Made by a program: the position numbers and the translations under genes
The notes under the pieces: generated by a model
What the model saw: only the letters and a program-made list of their open reading frames with translations
What the model was told of the DNA's origin: nothing
The model's database searches: none
Part shown: positions 28,001 through 39,079 of the stretch, piece after piece
Numbering within the stretch: position 1 is the first letter of the stretch
Layout: every line of letters starts with the position of its first letter
Source of the DNA: Glandiceps talaboti
Taxonomy: Eukaryota > Hemichordata > Enteropneusta > Spengelidae
Reading direction: 5' to 3'
Assembly: GCF_964340395.1 (NCBI RefSeq)
Contig: NC_135554.1
Span: 14,207,092-14,271,091 of the forward strand
DNA length: 64,000 bases

Positions 28001-31000
28001 TTACATCCACAAAGATCAAGAACAATCTCATTATTTCAACCGAGTCTGTTCATCAAGTTAGACACTTCTTTCTACATGTAAAGGAAACTGGTATAAAGGC
28101 AGTTTCCATCCCATGTCACGACATCAAAACCAAAGAAAGATACATGTACACTGACAAATGAAATTGTAAAATATAAACCTAATACATTTAATCTTTAATA
28201 AAACATATTTTCTTCTCACAGAACAGTCAATGCCACCTCTATAACTGTGTTAACTTAAAACCACTATAGAGAAGTGGGTTCCATTCTGCAATTTCTCACA
28301 ATCGACACATTATAATTCTCTCCGATGCTAAAGTATGACCAATTGAGAACTTCCCAACCTCGAAAATCCGAGGTTAGTTAATATGCTAAGCTGGTAGAAA
28401 TGTGTTAATTGGCCTCATCATCTATATCAACAGAAATAAAGAAGTGTCGGGTATTTGCATAATCTTCTTTTCCATCTTTTCATTGTATGCATGGTGCGCT
28501 CAGACCACTATAGAAAGTTGTCTTGCTGCTAGACGTTCGGGCTTCTCCCGACGAAGTTCGCTGTGATGGCGAACGCCCATCCTTGTCGTATTGTAAATTT
28601 CGGAATAACACCTGAGGTCTAGCAGCTAGACTAGGACATGAGTAGCTGTGGCCAGATTCATAGCAAGTATTTATAGTAGGAGCACAGAAACTTCAAAGGC
28701 TTATTTATTCTTTATTGTTTAGTATAATGTCGTAGCGTTATTTTACAAATTGTGACGCGAACTTGGCCGCTTTATAATGAACACGCAGGACAATAACCAC
28801 CTTAGCTCTGAAATATGATTTGAGAACTCTCTGTCAGCAGTTGTGTCGCAGTTCTCTGAGTGCACATTTCCAAACTTTGACCCGTCATTTTTACACCTGA
28901 CCCCATGAAGACGCGACATTACACAAATATCCATTATCGGATAAAATCTGATTTAAGACTCTAGGTTAGATGCTTGCTATGATTCACTTTTTATGATATT
29001 ATCCTATAAAAAGTACTCTGTACGTGCGAAGAGTAATATTAGAGTCTAAAATTCGATTTTGTTGGCGTCTGTCAAATCGCTACCTAGTCTTGCTGCTAGA
29101 TGTTCGTGCTTTCTTTCGATACTAATTACTATAAGCGAACGAAGTTCGCAGTGAGGGCTTGCCTTGGATGTTCCATCCTCGATAGCGATGTTCGGTCGTG
29201 TGTCGTATTGTATCGGAAGAACATCCGAGGTCTAGCAGATAGACTAATCGCTACCATGAAAAGAGGCCAATGGTTTGCGTGATGTTGAAAATAAAACATC
29301 CATATGATTATTATATTGAAACGGCTTAGTGAATACACACAACTAGCACTATAAACGGAGATGTGTTCCAACTCAGACTCAGACCACTAATGAATATTTT
29401 CAGTGATCTGAGGTTACATAGACAAGGAACGCAAAATTGCAGTCCCGTGCTTTTAAGTTTTATAATGTTTTGCACTCGCAAATCCGTGATCAAAGAAAGT
29501 ACACTTGCTATTGAATCCAGGATGAATAAATTTAAACGTTGTAAACCTTTCTCGAATATATTCTGACAGTGATGTTGAATTTGAGGGAAAATTCTGTTTG
29601 ACAATAGAATAGACTAGCCAAGATTACTGACTACATAGCTCTTCAATGTAACTTGTAAGTGTGAGCAGTGAAGTGAAAACAGCTAGTGTACTTCCCGTTT
29701 CTCGGACAAGGCAACATTATATCGCCCTTCACATGCTATTGTTTGTAATTGATAAAACAAAAGGCGTTCTATGGAATATCATATCCCTTCGTCGCTAAAA
29801 CTAACAGAGACGAGAAAATGACGGAAATGCAAGTTATCGAACATTCAGGACAAACACCTTTTTCAGTTAGAAAAACTTCCCTTTTTGAAATGGAGATTAG
29901 TCCCCAGCATCATTTTCACAAACCTGCGAAGAGGCCTTGATTGACACAACATTGTACAGTCATGGACAGAGTCTATCTGAGAGACATTCCTTACTGTTCA
30001 CAAATACAGACATTTCTACTAGGCTACATCCATTTCGTAGGGTCTATGATCCATCTCAGACCGGTTGACCACTAGTGGTCTGAGGGTCCATGTCGCCCTG
30101 CTTGCATACAGAGTAAGTCGCCTACAAAGAGACAGTTGTGAAACCTGGGCTTACCTGAAATGCTAGTATAGTAGTAACTAAAGATTTAACGCATCTGTGT
30201 TCAAATATCAGCAATAAATCGACTATTTAGTAATTTTACCTCAGCTTGTCTACAAAAGTACTAGTCCCAGTCCGGAGGACCAGAAATCCCGAAATCACAA
30301 GTTCAATCGTAAAATTTATGCCCAAGCGGACGCCCGATCAAATGTGGCGGAGTTTGTAAGGCGGGACTTTGAAATCAGTCGGAACTGGAAAAGTTCCGAT
30401 TTCGACACCTTTTGTGATCGTACCAGCGACTACTATCGTCAAAAAGATGTAAAATGAGTACATATTCGACCGATTGCTAATATTTGATAGCTTTATAAAA
30501 AAAAATTATATGTAATTATTTTGTTATTGGTGCGAAAGTATTTTGTTTTCGCACTCGCTATAGGACGGTTACTTTTCGTAGGACGGTGTTGAGCGAAACG
30601 CGTGCACCGTATGTAAGCAGGACTGTGATCCATGGTACAACATCTGAGCACAGACAAGGAACACAGTTTCTTGTCTGTGATCTGAGGTACAACTACTGAC
30701 CATTATCGGATTGAGAGGTGTCAACGAGTTCCAGCAAGATGCTTAGTTTAGACAAACAAGTTTTATTTACACATAGCCCCAAAGCATAGGCTGGTGGCGT
30801 TATTCACCATATGGGTACAGGTGTAAGAAGGTGCTAAAAGGTGTTACTTTTAGCATCGGCAGAATTGTAATGAATTCATAGTGAGTTACACCTAGTGATC
30901 ACCATGTACTACCGAGGCATTTGCTACACAGTAAGCTCAAACTGACGATTTCTCAAAAACAAAATTGGAAATATTTCACAATAATTTCTTGTGTTATGAC

Positions 31001-34000
31001 CATCCGTCATGACTTCAGTGTTTAATACTTGAATACATGTCAGTGATATCATATATACATAGTGTAGACTATCCTGTGATATAATGATGTGTGTTATCCT
31101 ATCCTTTGCAGCTGTACAGCAACACAGACACACGTACATGTCAGATGATTCAGGAATGCCAGTAACTTACACACTTAATGAGTGTTGAGGTCAAAGTTTA
31201 ACAAACATCATTTGATCCTGTCATAACCTGTTACTGTTCACTTCAAACTTTATTTCTCAAAGAATATATTCAAGCCAGCTCATAAATTATTTACTTCAAT
31301 TCAACATTTCACTGAGATTCTTCAATACATAATTTCATCATGAACCATGCAATTCTACGTAACCAAACTATTTGATGGGACAAGTCTTCTTGTTTAGTGG
31401 GGTGAGCAAATTCACAGTACTGGTGACACAAACTGAAGAACAGCGCTAGTCCCCCAGGCTAGTCCCTTCAAAATATTTGAGTTACTTAAAACAGCATGGT
31501 TTGTGACATTCAATTCAATGACAGTCTATATGTCCATTTAATCTCACACAGGCAAGACCTTTCAGCAAATATATTGAAACAAAATAGAACTTAACTTTAA
31601 AGAAATAGAATACATAACAAAAACACAAAATACACAAAATTAGGAAGAACATACAACAGCAGTGACAAAAAAAATTAATTTGAAGAAAAAATGTGTATTA
31701 CTATTGTACTCAGTACTAGCTCAAAATATTACAACACAAAAATTTAGATTTATACTTGTCCAATTCAAAGGTCAACAAATTTGACCTTGAATTCTACAAG
31801 GATAAAACACATATTGTATACATTTACCAAATTAACCTTTTCTTTTTTCCCAAGGTATTGGAATGCTTGGTCAATAAAGTTTGACCTTTGACCTTTATGT
31901 TTTCTGTAGAACGTGAATATCTATAGATAATACTAGGGTATTAGAAGGGACTGAGGGTTTGTTGATGTCTTTACAGTGATTTCCATCCCATAATTTGTTA
32001 ACTACATTAGAGGATAAATTTATTTAACCTAACAATGTAGTCTTTAGCTATGAATATGATGACTCTATCCCGGACTCTATCATTATTTTCAAGGGTCTTG
32101 TTTGGTGCCAATCTGATTAAAATCTTATGTGGTGAAAGCGGCTAAATATTTTATTTACCTCTATTTCCATCGTTTTGTGTCATTTATTTTTGTTCGAGTG
32201 ATTGCCACCTGAATCAGATTGGTTTGGTGCTGGTATACTTTACTCTTTTAATTCAGTGTATTCTGTATGATTCTATTCGTTGTTCAAATGCCAAGCTAAC
32301 TAGATCAAAGCTAACATGTCCAAACATACAATACTTGTTTCTGTATAGACATAAAGCTATTAATTATGACTACCACTTCTAGTATTGCAATATGGTATTC
32401 ACTATGTGGAACCACATTGTCAGCAATAATGAATATGAACAAAACAACATATAACAGTAGACATAAAAATATGTATTGATACAAAAACACACACACTGTA
32501 TGCAGTCTATACAAAATGCATTATAGTAGGGGGCTACAGTAGGGAGCCTTGTGCACTACACTCTACTGGGGCTGGCTTCAAATGAGGGAGCATAATGCAT
32601 GACAACTGCCTGAATGACCTAGATAGGTGATACCAATGACCTTTGCCCCCTGATAATAGACAGAGATAATTGCATGTCCTGGGCTGACATTTATTCTGAG
32701 TGATCTCACAGTCTGCAGTTATGTAAATAACTTGCACTCTGTGGAAGTAGACAGTAGTCAACCCTGACTGCGCATTACGTATCTACCCCATGTAAACAAC
32801 TAAGCACAGCATCATCCAGCAGACATCTAGATCTACTAGAATTACACATGCATCGTCATCATACATTTCTTGGTCTCCTTTAACACTACCCAACTTATAG
32901 CTCTCTGATTAGAATGCCAAGTCCTAAAATAAGTGTGACAAAATTAGTCTTTCAGACATTTCTCTTCTATTATTTCTACATTTTGCATGAAATGTGTCGA
33001 TATTCCACCTAGGTTACATTCAAAAGATGCATCATTCATCAAGTCTCTGCGTTGAAGTCCCATTAAATAATCCATTGGACCCAAGAACACTTCAGATAAA
33101 CGGAATTTCAGATAAACATTTGGCTAAACAACATTTGAATGTATATTTGCATAAATATTGAATATACACATTATTTTATTATATGTTGTTTATCAATACC
33201 TAATACTAAATTCTGGCAAAATTATATATCCATAATATTTGGAACTGACATGCACACAGCAATGTCAGTTTAACCCTTTCATTCCTAGAGACGACATTGG
33301 AATAAATAGAAACTTGATTGTAAGAACATTTTCTAAAATTTAAGAATATTACTTCATTGGGAAGAAATATTTCTTGAATTCTGGTCTAAAATAAGTTGAT
33401 CTTTTTCCAAAAATTACAGAGAAACAAGAATTTTTGTTCAAAAATTTTGGCGGGAAAGGTTCTAGTCCTGAAAGGGTTAAGTGGATATCATTCTCAATCT
33501 TTTTCTTTGTAAAACCAAAGTGGAATAAGGGAGCTTGTCTCATTGAGTTGAAAACAAGCTGCAAAGACAAAAACACTTATGTCACAGGTATCTTTTGGCT
33601 GTACATGTAACTAGAAAAACATAGGAGAATAATGTAATTACATATATACCTGTTCAAGTTTAAATTAAGAAAATTTGGGAAACTAACAATTCTGACTGTT
33701 TTGACTCACATTTGAACACTGCAAAATCCATAACACTGACCTGAATCTCTGTGACACAGAATGACCAGATTATAAATTTCACATTTTCTGTTACTTTATA
33801 AAACCAAGCTCAGCTGATGAATCTCTTTGGAACTTATAACTTGGCTTACAAATGACATAATTTATAAAAAGTTATAAAACCAAGTTGTAAGTGGTTGTTA
33901 TTAGCTTTAGCTAATGTAGAATTCTCAGGAAGCTGTCCCAATGTAATTCTAATAATAACACTATTTCTGTTGAATGGGTGGGTGGCTATGGGTGGGTGGG

Positions 34001-36851
34001 TAGGCAGCTAGGTACACTGTAGATATGTTGAAAGTTAGGTGGGTATGAACTCTTACATGCATATATATATTTTGACTTACCATTTGGTGAAGTAGCAAGA
34101 ACTGTTGCATTTTCTAGATGTGGATGAACTTTTGGTACTTTCCGTTTAGTTTTACCACTAGGAACATATAATACACTCAGTCTGCGGTTGTCCATCAAAA
34201 ATAAACTTTCTTTTTCCTGGAAAAAATAATGGTGACACATGTTTTAGCGGAATATGCTGCTTTGTTGGGTGGGATTGATGTGATATCTGGTGGTAATGGA
34301 AATGGAAAACTGACATTGTAATATTTATGAAATGCTTACTGTCACCAAAGACATTGTGTTTAGATGTTTTAAAATACTGTAAATTAATTTTACACAGATG
34401 TTACCAAACCAGAGTACTAGTGAGTCTCAAATAGGTGACACGATGTTTCTTACATCTCATGCAGCATTTTTTGTCACGAATTACACACAAACAAAATACA
34501 GGCACCAATAGTGTGTATGCACATGAAATGTTACATTTTATCTCACTGTCTGTAAATACAAATGAACAGTTTTGAGTTTGAATCTTCCTTGTTTCATGTG
34601 ACAGTGATGGTGATTTGTGTTCACAGTGAGATAAAGTGTGGCATTTCTATGTGCCTGCACCCTATCATTGTATTTCATTTTATGCAATATGTAACAAAAA
34701 CCACTTGAGTAGTAAAAACCATCACACTGAAACTCTATAGTCACTCTAGTCATAGACAATGGAAATCATCACTAGGATCATGATTTCTTTCCCTAGTACA
34801 CGTCTCTTCTCCACTATCTATGCTCTGGTTTGGGAATATGTGTTTGAGTTTTAGGTGCTGGTTTTATTGAAAGTTTGGATTTTGTGAAATAGAAAAGTAT
34901 TCTCCTTACAAATATAATTTAAGTTATCAAGAAGGAAATCTACCTAAGACAAAATGAGATAGGAGAAGTCTTTCCCTAATCAAAAATCCTTTCAAATAGT
35001 CTTTTTATCAAGTTTTGAAGTATTTCAATGAATGTCGCCATGGCAATATAAACCATAGGATTAAAATATTGACCCTGACTATTGGCAACATGCCAACTAT
35101 TTGACCATACTTCTCCTGTCCCTGCTATAGTCTTGTGAACCATGTGTATACAAATGGTTAGTTTACTAGTATCACTGTACACGTGCCTTATTATTGTCAT
35201 AATTTGTTAATGGGCGTTCAGAGTCAGACAACATATGGCATGATGCACAGATACATAAATGTAGTTATATTATCAGGAGTATATTTTAATCGAGATAAAT
35301 ACATGTTAAAATGTATTTTACAGACCCCAAAGTAGAAAATAATAAATGCATCAGCAATACACTGTAACATTGTAAAGATATTGTATAAAAACAGAACATG
35401 GCTAAAAAAACAAAAATATAACCTACACTAGTGAACACACATTTATATTTTAATCGTAAAGTTGATCAGTCTGAGTTTAACTCTGATTTGTTAAAATACC
35501 ATACAACAACTTATAAATTTATGAAATATCTTATTAGGTTTATTTAATTATGGTTGCTTAGAGATAAACCCTGACACAAAAATGTGTATTTCAATAACAT
35601 GGAGGAATGAAACAAATTTTAAGATATTTTTTAAGGCAAAATGCTATAACACAATTACACTTCATAAAATTTGAAATTATGTTTGCATAATGAAAGTAGA
35701 AATCTGTATGAATTAATTACTCAGTAGTAAATTATTTCTGGATTTATATAACTGGGATCATCCTGTTTTCCTAGTATTTACGTTTCTGTCTTATGACATG
35801 AAAGATTTTGGAATTTCCTGAAATAATTCATGGCTACAGGAAATCAACATTTGTTGATGGCTGTCTCCCTAGAAAGTGAAAGTACTATTGATTGTCATTG
35901 GCTAAAAGTCTGATAATGAAGGCTAATTCAAATAAATCTAATGAAGTATTTCATTGAAAAGTAAACATACATTTTTGTACATGTATTCCATAGAATCAAA
36001 AAATGGACAAAGTAGAAATATTTGCTATTACTAGTCTAGCCTTGATTTGTATGGACTTCCTACAGGGTCTACTTAATTTTGAAGTGATGCAACAAACAAA
36101 CAAACAAACAAACAAACAAACAAACAAACAAACAAACAACACAAAGAAAAGTTAAAACTCTTAGCAAAATGTGAAGGCCCAAAAAAAGGTCTTCATGACT
36201 GAAATAATGTTGATGATTTAACTTTCAACATTATTTTGCTAATATGTTCTTTCCACTATTAAAGTTAAAGTCTCTCTTCACATCACATTCTTGTACATTT
36301 TTTAGGGTGTGTAACTATTTTTAAATTGGTGAAAACAAAACCAGAGCTGAATGTGTAATTGTGAATCCAAGTGCCAATGTACTGCTCAAATCTAACTCAT
36401 TTTATGTTGTGGTGGTTATACCGTTAAAATGTGTAACTGAATACATGTACCATTTTTAGACATTGGTATTTATACAGATAATACTTAAATATATCACTAC
36501 AAAACGTACGGCATAAAACTTACAGAGCAGGTTGCCATCAATCTGTCAATATCTGTTGACATACACAGTACATACTACTATGCCATTGTATGCCATCACT
36601 ATCTCAGTATTTGTTGCATATGGTGCATAATATCAGAGAATTCACAATTGTAATTGACACACAGTTTATGGGAGCTAACTTTCAATATTTAGTCTTGACT
36701 GATTTGGGTCATCAGATGTAGTACATCTACTAATACAAATGTGTCAACATTGCTTCAACTTATCACCCACCTGTCCTAACCATGCTAAATGAGGCCATGG
36801 TTTTTTCCTCTTGATATTAGTCGATGCAAGAACTTCCAACTTGATGTGCAT
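435..36851 (-). CDS. CPLANE1: CPLANE1 (C5orf42/JBTS17) orthologue, 26 exons visible, 3' end outside the window
   Basis: Large ciliary gene. In vertebrates CPLANE1 acts with INTU, FUZ, WDPCP and RSG1 at the base of the cilium, helping recruit intraflagellar transport proteins; human mutations cause Joubert and oral-facial-digital syndromes. I assembled 26 coding exons with GT-AG borders and unbroken phase, giving 2750 codons; human CPLANE1, as I recall, is about 3200 aa, so roughly the last 400 residues lie left of base 1. Recognition rests on the N terminus (MHIKLEV, KRKKPWP, SGKTKRKVP), on SRGAL followed by GLTLAVAVNQRSP in exon 6, and on YWISDMKWTSDDLFL and SVVLLTRLGEP in exon 7, all close to the vertebrate protein as I remember it. 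The initiator ATG is 36849-36851. Exon coordinates are in the three segment entries. Several introns contain tandem copies of the neighbouring splice site. Confidence 0.93.
4687..4790. repeat. 60-bp tandem duplication covering the CPLANE1 exon 20 donor
   Basis: The segment containing ATAGCATTAACTTACTCTGG and TTCTGAGGCGGTAGA occurs at 4687-4730 and again at 4747-4790, 60 bp apart. The right-hand copy holds the last bases of exon 20 and its donor; the left-hand copy is intronic. Both copies keep the GTAAGT. Confidence 0.9.
5096..5228. repeat. (ATGT)n microsatellite with an ATGC core
   Basis: About 33 tetranucleotides in CPLANE1 intron 19; an ATGC stretch at about 5181-5206 interrupts the ATGT run. 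Confidence 0.97.
6717..7530. repeat. 31-bp minisatellite carrying splice-donor sequence, derived from CPLANE1 exon 19
   Basis: About 20 or more copies of a 31-bp unit (plus strand TGACTTACCCAGTGGGTTGA then CCACTAACTGA) lie directly after exon 19 in CPLANE1 intron 19. On the coding strand most units read ACTGG|GTAAGT, the real exon 19 donor. Two larger copies of the exon end itself (about 6717-6790 and 7186-7260, containing CAGAGATCATCAGCTAGTAG or close variants) punctuate the array. Only the donor nearest the exon gives an open frame, because any longer exon reads ACT GGG TAA. Confidence 0.9.
8083..8155. repeat. (AC)n microsatellite
   Basis: Dinucleotide tract in CPLANE1 intron 18; a shorter (GT)n follows at about 8285-8308, so the two could pair as a hairpin in the transcript. 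Confidence 0.97.
8395..20901 (-). CDS. CPLANE1: CPLANE1 exons 8-18: central helical part and basic/serine-rich region, residues 382-2009
   Basis: Exons, minus strand: 19615-20901, 18540-18775, 17459-17763, 16580-16745, 16127-16358, 15422-15627, 14880-15106, 13343-13396, 11511-11678, 10277-10516, 8395-10155. Exon 15 is only 18 codons; it is accepted because phase 0 is kept on both sides and its AG and GT borders are good. Exon 18 is 587 codons and includes RSxS-type serine motifs (RSQSFQE, RSHSYSE, RRSSSLSD) and, near residues 1905-1945, a lysine-dominated stretch that could be a nucleic-acid or membrane contact or a nuclear signal (inference). Exons 8-14 read as alpha-helical sequence with no enzyme motif. 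Exon 13 could end 4 bases later by shifting the donor, but the chosen site keeps the frame open. Confidence 0.88.
11092..11540. repeat. About 100-bp tandem duplication at the CPLANE1 exon 16 donor, one copy split by a SINE
   Basis: Bases 11398-11437 (GTGGCTGTTAGCTCTGTATC) repeat 11512-11540, the 3' end of exon 16. The following motif TTGGGAGAGG(G/A)AATG occurs at 11111 and 11448. Together these make two copies of one unit, the left copy interrupted at about 11143 by a tRNA-derived SINE. The duplicated donor has decayed from CTTACCGTGG to CTTAATATGTGG. Confidence 0.8.
11143..11376 (+). mobile_element. tRNA-derived SINE, Ser/Leu-tRNA-like head (copy 1)
   Basis: The head GGTGGCCGAGTGGTTACACC is a Ser/Leu-type A box and GGGGTTCGATT a B box. 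The body includes CCGAACAACGCAGG and CCAGGTACTCCAGTTTCCTC, and the tail is (AATA)n. It lies in CPLANE1 intron 16, inside one copy of the exon 16 duplication. A second copy of the same family is at 42957. Confidence 0.8.
12415..12499. mobile_element. MITE family 3 (CTGTAAGRTA ends), copy a
   Basis: 85 bp starting CTGTAAGGTACGCTATGACG and ending CAACACAATGTATCTTACAG; the ends are imperfect inverted repeats (CTGTAAGGTACGCT against CTGTAAGATACATT). CPLANE1 intron 15. Confidence 0.65.
12962..13024. repeat. (GT)n microsatellite
   Basis: Dinucleotide tract in CPLANE1 intron 15, preceded by a short (TTG)n run at about 12861-12880. Confidence 0.97.
18365..18531. repeat. 61-bp tandem repeat, about 2.7 copies, next to the CPLANE1 exon 9 donor
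   Basis: Unit GCTAAAACTTGAAGGCGTTG then TCAGGCTTTTATACAATGTA then GATTCATACAGAGAAACACAA. The last partial copy ends within 10 bases of the exon 9 donor at 18539. Confidence 0.92.
19058..19153. mobile_element. MITE family 3, copy b
   Basis: 96 bp starting CTGTAAGGTACGTTGTGACA and ending GAACAACACGATATATCTTACAG in the same layout as 12415-12499. CPLANE1 intron 8. Confidence 0.65.
20883..21145. repeat. About 60-bp tandem repeats at the CPLANE1 exon 8 acceptor, plus a copied piece of exon 8
   Basis: GAAATGACATGA.TATGTTAGATCT recurs four times between 20910 and 21100, and the outer unit repeats the exon 8 start itself (TGTCTTTCTTAGTTCTGTG at 20888 and about 21054). Immediately beyond, about 21110-21143 matches exon 8 coding sequence at about 19889-19922 (CCTTGGGGAACCAGCTGTAG), same orientation. 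Confidence 0.85.
21284..36851 (-). CDS. CPLANE1: CPLANE1 exons 1-7: N-terminal WD/beta-propeller-like part, residues 1-381
   Basis: Exons, minus strand: 36771-36851, 34081-34216, 27256-27393, 23209-23444, 22288-22397, 21844-22104, 21284-21466. The translation has propeller-like blades with repeated aromatic endings (LFIWHRDKDL, LFLWEIDSP), as expected for the amino-terminal WD-type region of this family. Exon 1 encodes exactly 27 codons and ends at a CAG|GTGGGT donor. Intron 2 (27394-34080) is the longest intron of the gene in this window and contains three small transposons. A partial second copy of the start of exon 6, with its acceptor, lies just upstream at 22141-22208; read in the exon phase it meets a stop after three whole codons, so it is not an alternative exon. 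Confidence 0.9.
22141..22208 (-). repeat. Duplicated 5' end of CPLANE1 exon 6 (non-functional exon copy)
   Basis: Reverse-strand sequence TTTTCACAGCAAAGAGACTT followed by GACAGTAGAATGGAACAG repeats the acceptor and first about 55 bases of exon 6 (22104 downward). It has an intact CAG but an early TGA in the exon frame. Confidence 0.88.
22535..22990. repeat. 48-bp minisatellite, about 9.5 copies, CPLANE1 intron 4
   Basis: Unit ACTGACAGATCAGCCATTGT then GGGCGTGGTCTAATCTCCCT then TTCCCCAA. Because 48 is divisible by 3 and the unit lacks stops in some frames, it makes long open frames of 16-residue repeats on both strands; these are not genes. It sits between exon 5 (22397) and exon 4 (23209). 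Confidence 0.95.
24001..24390 (+). mobile_element. tRNA-derived SINE, second family, with LINE-like ATT tail
   Basis: A-box-like TGGTCAGAGTGG and a near-perfect B box GGTTCGAGCCC sit about 35 bases apart; then about 300 bases of body; then GGACAAATAAAGTTTATTAT with an ATT-rich tail. The spacing and tail fit a SINE mobilised by a LINE with a TTA-type tail. Lies in CPLANE1 intron 3. Confidence 0.65.
28518..28632. mobile_element. MITE family 1 (TAGTCTTGCTGCTAGAC ends), copy a
   Basis: 115-bp element starting TTGTCTTGCTGCTAGACG and ending GAGGTCTAGCAGCTAGACTA, complementary at both ends, with internal GACGAAGTTCGCTGTGATGG and GTCGTATTGT shared with the copy at 29085. I cannot see a clear target duplication. 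CPLANE1 intron 2. Confidence 0.8.
29085..29246. mobile_element. MITE family 1, copy b, with 9-bp target duplication
   Basis: 162-bp element TAGTCTTGCTGCTAGA ... TCTAGCAGATAGACTA, flanked by ATCGCTACC at 29076-29084 and 29247-29255. It shares GAAGTTCGCAGTGAGGGCTT and CCTCGATAGCGATGTTCGGT with copy c. No coding capacity. CPLANE1 intron 2. Confidence 0.88.
30093..30625. mobile_element. MITE family 2 (TAGTCCTGCTTGCA ends), long copy
   Basis: 533-bp element whose left end CCTGCTTGCATACAGAGTAA and right end GTGCACCGTATGTAAGCAGG match the ends of the 115-bp copy at 52050. The flanks GGGTCCATG and TGATCCATG agree at 7 of 9 bases. The interior has raised CpG content relative to the intron. CPLANE1 intron 2. 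Confidence 0.65.
36089..36138. repeat. (CAAA)n microsatellite
   Basis: Tetranucleotide tract in CPLANE1 intron 1. Confidence 0.95.
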
Positions 36852-37740
36852 ATTTCCAAAGTGATTGCCCACACTGTTGATGAAATATCACGCAGAAAAT
36901 ATATTCGGTTTAGGTTGCATACAAACACACAGACACCATTGTCGAAGCAGACTGTACTGGATCGTAAGTGTATAACACTGAACAACGGAACTGTAACGTT
37001 ACACCACTGTAGTGTGTTAACAAGTCATCACATGTCGTATTATCAAGGCGCCCAAAATCCAAAGTGATCGTCCTAAAGTATTGGCGTCGGTGAGGGAGAG
37101 ACACGCTATGTGTGCTACGTTTGACACAAATCTACACCGAAAATATGTACGCTATTGTGTATTTGACGAATAGTCGCAAGTGACTCAACCCTTCTTCATT
37201 ATAAATGTAACGATACAAGTCAAAGTTCGTACATAAAGTTCACATCGGTCACGACCAAAACAAACGGCTGAAAGTACTATAGCTGTATATACTACACCTT
37301 AATGCGGGTCAAGACAGCATTCCTTTCTGATTCAAAAAGTATTGGCATCGATCGAAATCGTATGAACATTACCGATTTACAAATAAAAAATTTGAAAACG
37401 CCAAACTTCAAATGTTTCTGTTTGTGTAGTCCGCCATTTTGACGTATTCAAAAAGGCCCTCTAACTTGTGTAATCTTTTACAGTATGCAAGAAACTTCGA
37501 AGAAAGTAAAAAAAAAAGTTGATAAATATGATTATTGCTTTTACTCAGTTATATTTTATATCCAAGACAAAATATAAAAATGCAGCTATTGGTTTATAAA
37601 AATGAATTGTAAATATTGTTCAAAGGCAGCCATATTAGGGATTAATCTTGCTCCCGAGGTTTAGTTTGGTTGGATGCAGACATCGGTCTTCGTGAATACT
37701 CGAAATATTTTTATCAAGTGCTCTAAAGTATAACACCAGC
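36852..37740. promoter_or_regulatory. Head-to-head promoter interval shared by CPLANE1 and TMEM38
   Basis: The initiator codons of the two divergent genes are 889 bp apart, so this interval must hold both 5' UTRs and both core promoters unless an untranslated first exon lies elsewhere. It is richer in CpG than the flanking introns. Visible sites are a YY1-like CCGCCATTTTGACG at 37431-37444 and a perfect CArG box, CCATATTAGG, at 37630-37639, 102 bp before the TMEM38 start. I found no convincing RFX X-box, which a ciliary gene might be expected to have. Transcription starts cannot be placed from sequence alone. Confidence 0.55.
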
Positions 37741-38641
37741 ATGGCCGACTTTCTTCATATCTTTGACGAGGCAGCAGAATGGATCGCCAAGTTACCGATG
37801 TTTCCATTATTTGATACTGCTCACTTTATCTTAATGACTGCAGCTGTGAGGCAAGATGCTGGCATAGGTGAGATGCCATTAGATACACAGGGCCATGGCC
37901 CTTTTAAAGTGTTAGCATTGTTATCACAAGGGCATGCATTATGTAATGCATGTAAACACAATCTCTAATTTTGATTATAACGGAGTAAGGAGGGTGCCAT
38001 CTACATCAAGGAATAATCCATGAAAATGTAATACCAAAAAAAGTTGCATGTATACATACTTGCTAACATCACGATTGTCACACAGTGTGGTATTGTTAGT
38101 TTTAAAGTATGATATAATATTTGTACAATTTGTAATTTGTCAAAGTAAATTATGTCTTTACAATGCATTGTAATACAGATTCACACATTATTGTGGCCAG
38201 TGATTATATGACATTGAAGTCAAAACTTTTTTATTTTAAATCATTTTTATGTATACTCATGAATAAGATTCGCCTGACATTGTAGTTACGTAAACTCCTA
38301 AAAAAAATCACTTGACTGTTTAAAACACTCAAGTGAATTTTACAGGAGTATAGTAAAATCAGTTTATTTTATGAATGCTAATTTTGGTTATAGGTTTACA
38401 TGTGTAAATAATAGACAGTCCTGCTTGCAGACAGAGTACAGTACTCAGTTTTGACAATGTCCCTAAAAAGGATAGCGTGTTTATGGCGTCGAATGGCTGG
38501 CTCAAAGATGAGTGTTTTCAGAGTCATTCAGTACCATAAACAGGCTATAAAACGGAGAGGGACATTGTCAGGACTGAGTCCCAACTTACTGATGCAAGCA
38601 GGACTAAATCATAGATAGCCTACAAACAACTGTGACATTGC

Positions 38642-38678
<37 letters not shown>

Positions 38679-38679
38679 A

Positions 38680-38711
<32 letters not shown>

Positions 38712-38866
38712 TGTGTCTGTAGATATATATATTATATCTCAAACCACTAAATAGAGTGGTCTGAGATTACATGTATATTTTTCTAGACACATTTTGACAC
38801 ACACACACACACACACATACATACACACACGCATACATACATACATACATACATACATACATACAT

Positions 38867-38901
<35 letters not shown>

Positions 38902-38934
38902 TACATACATACATACATACATACATACATACAT

Positions 38935-38965
<31 letters not shown>

Positions 38966-39042
38966 TACATACACACACACACACACACATACATACATAC
39001 ACACATACATACATACATACACACATACATACACACACACAC

Positions 39043-39079
<37 letters not shown>

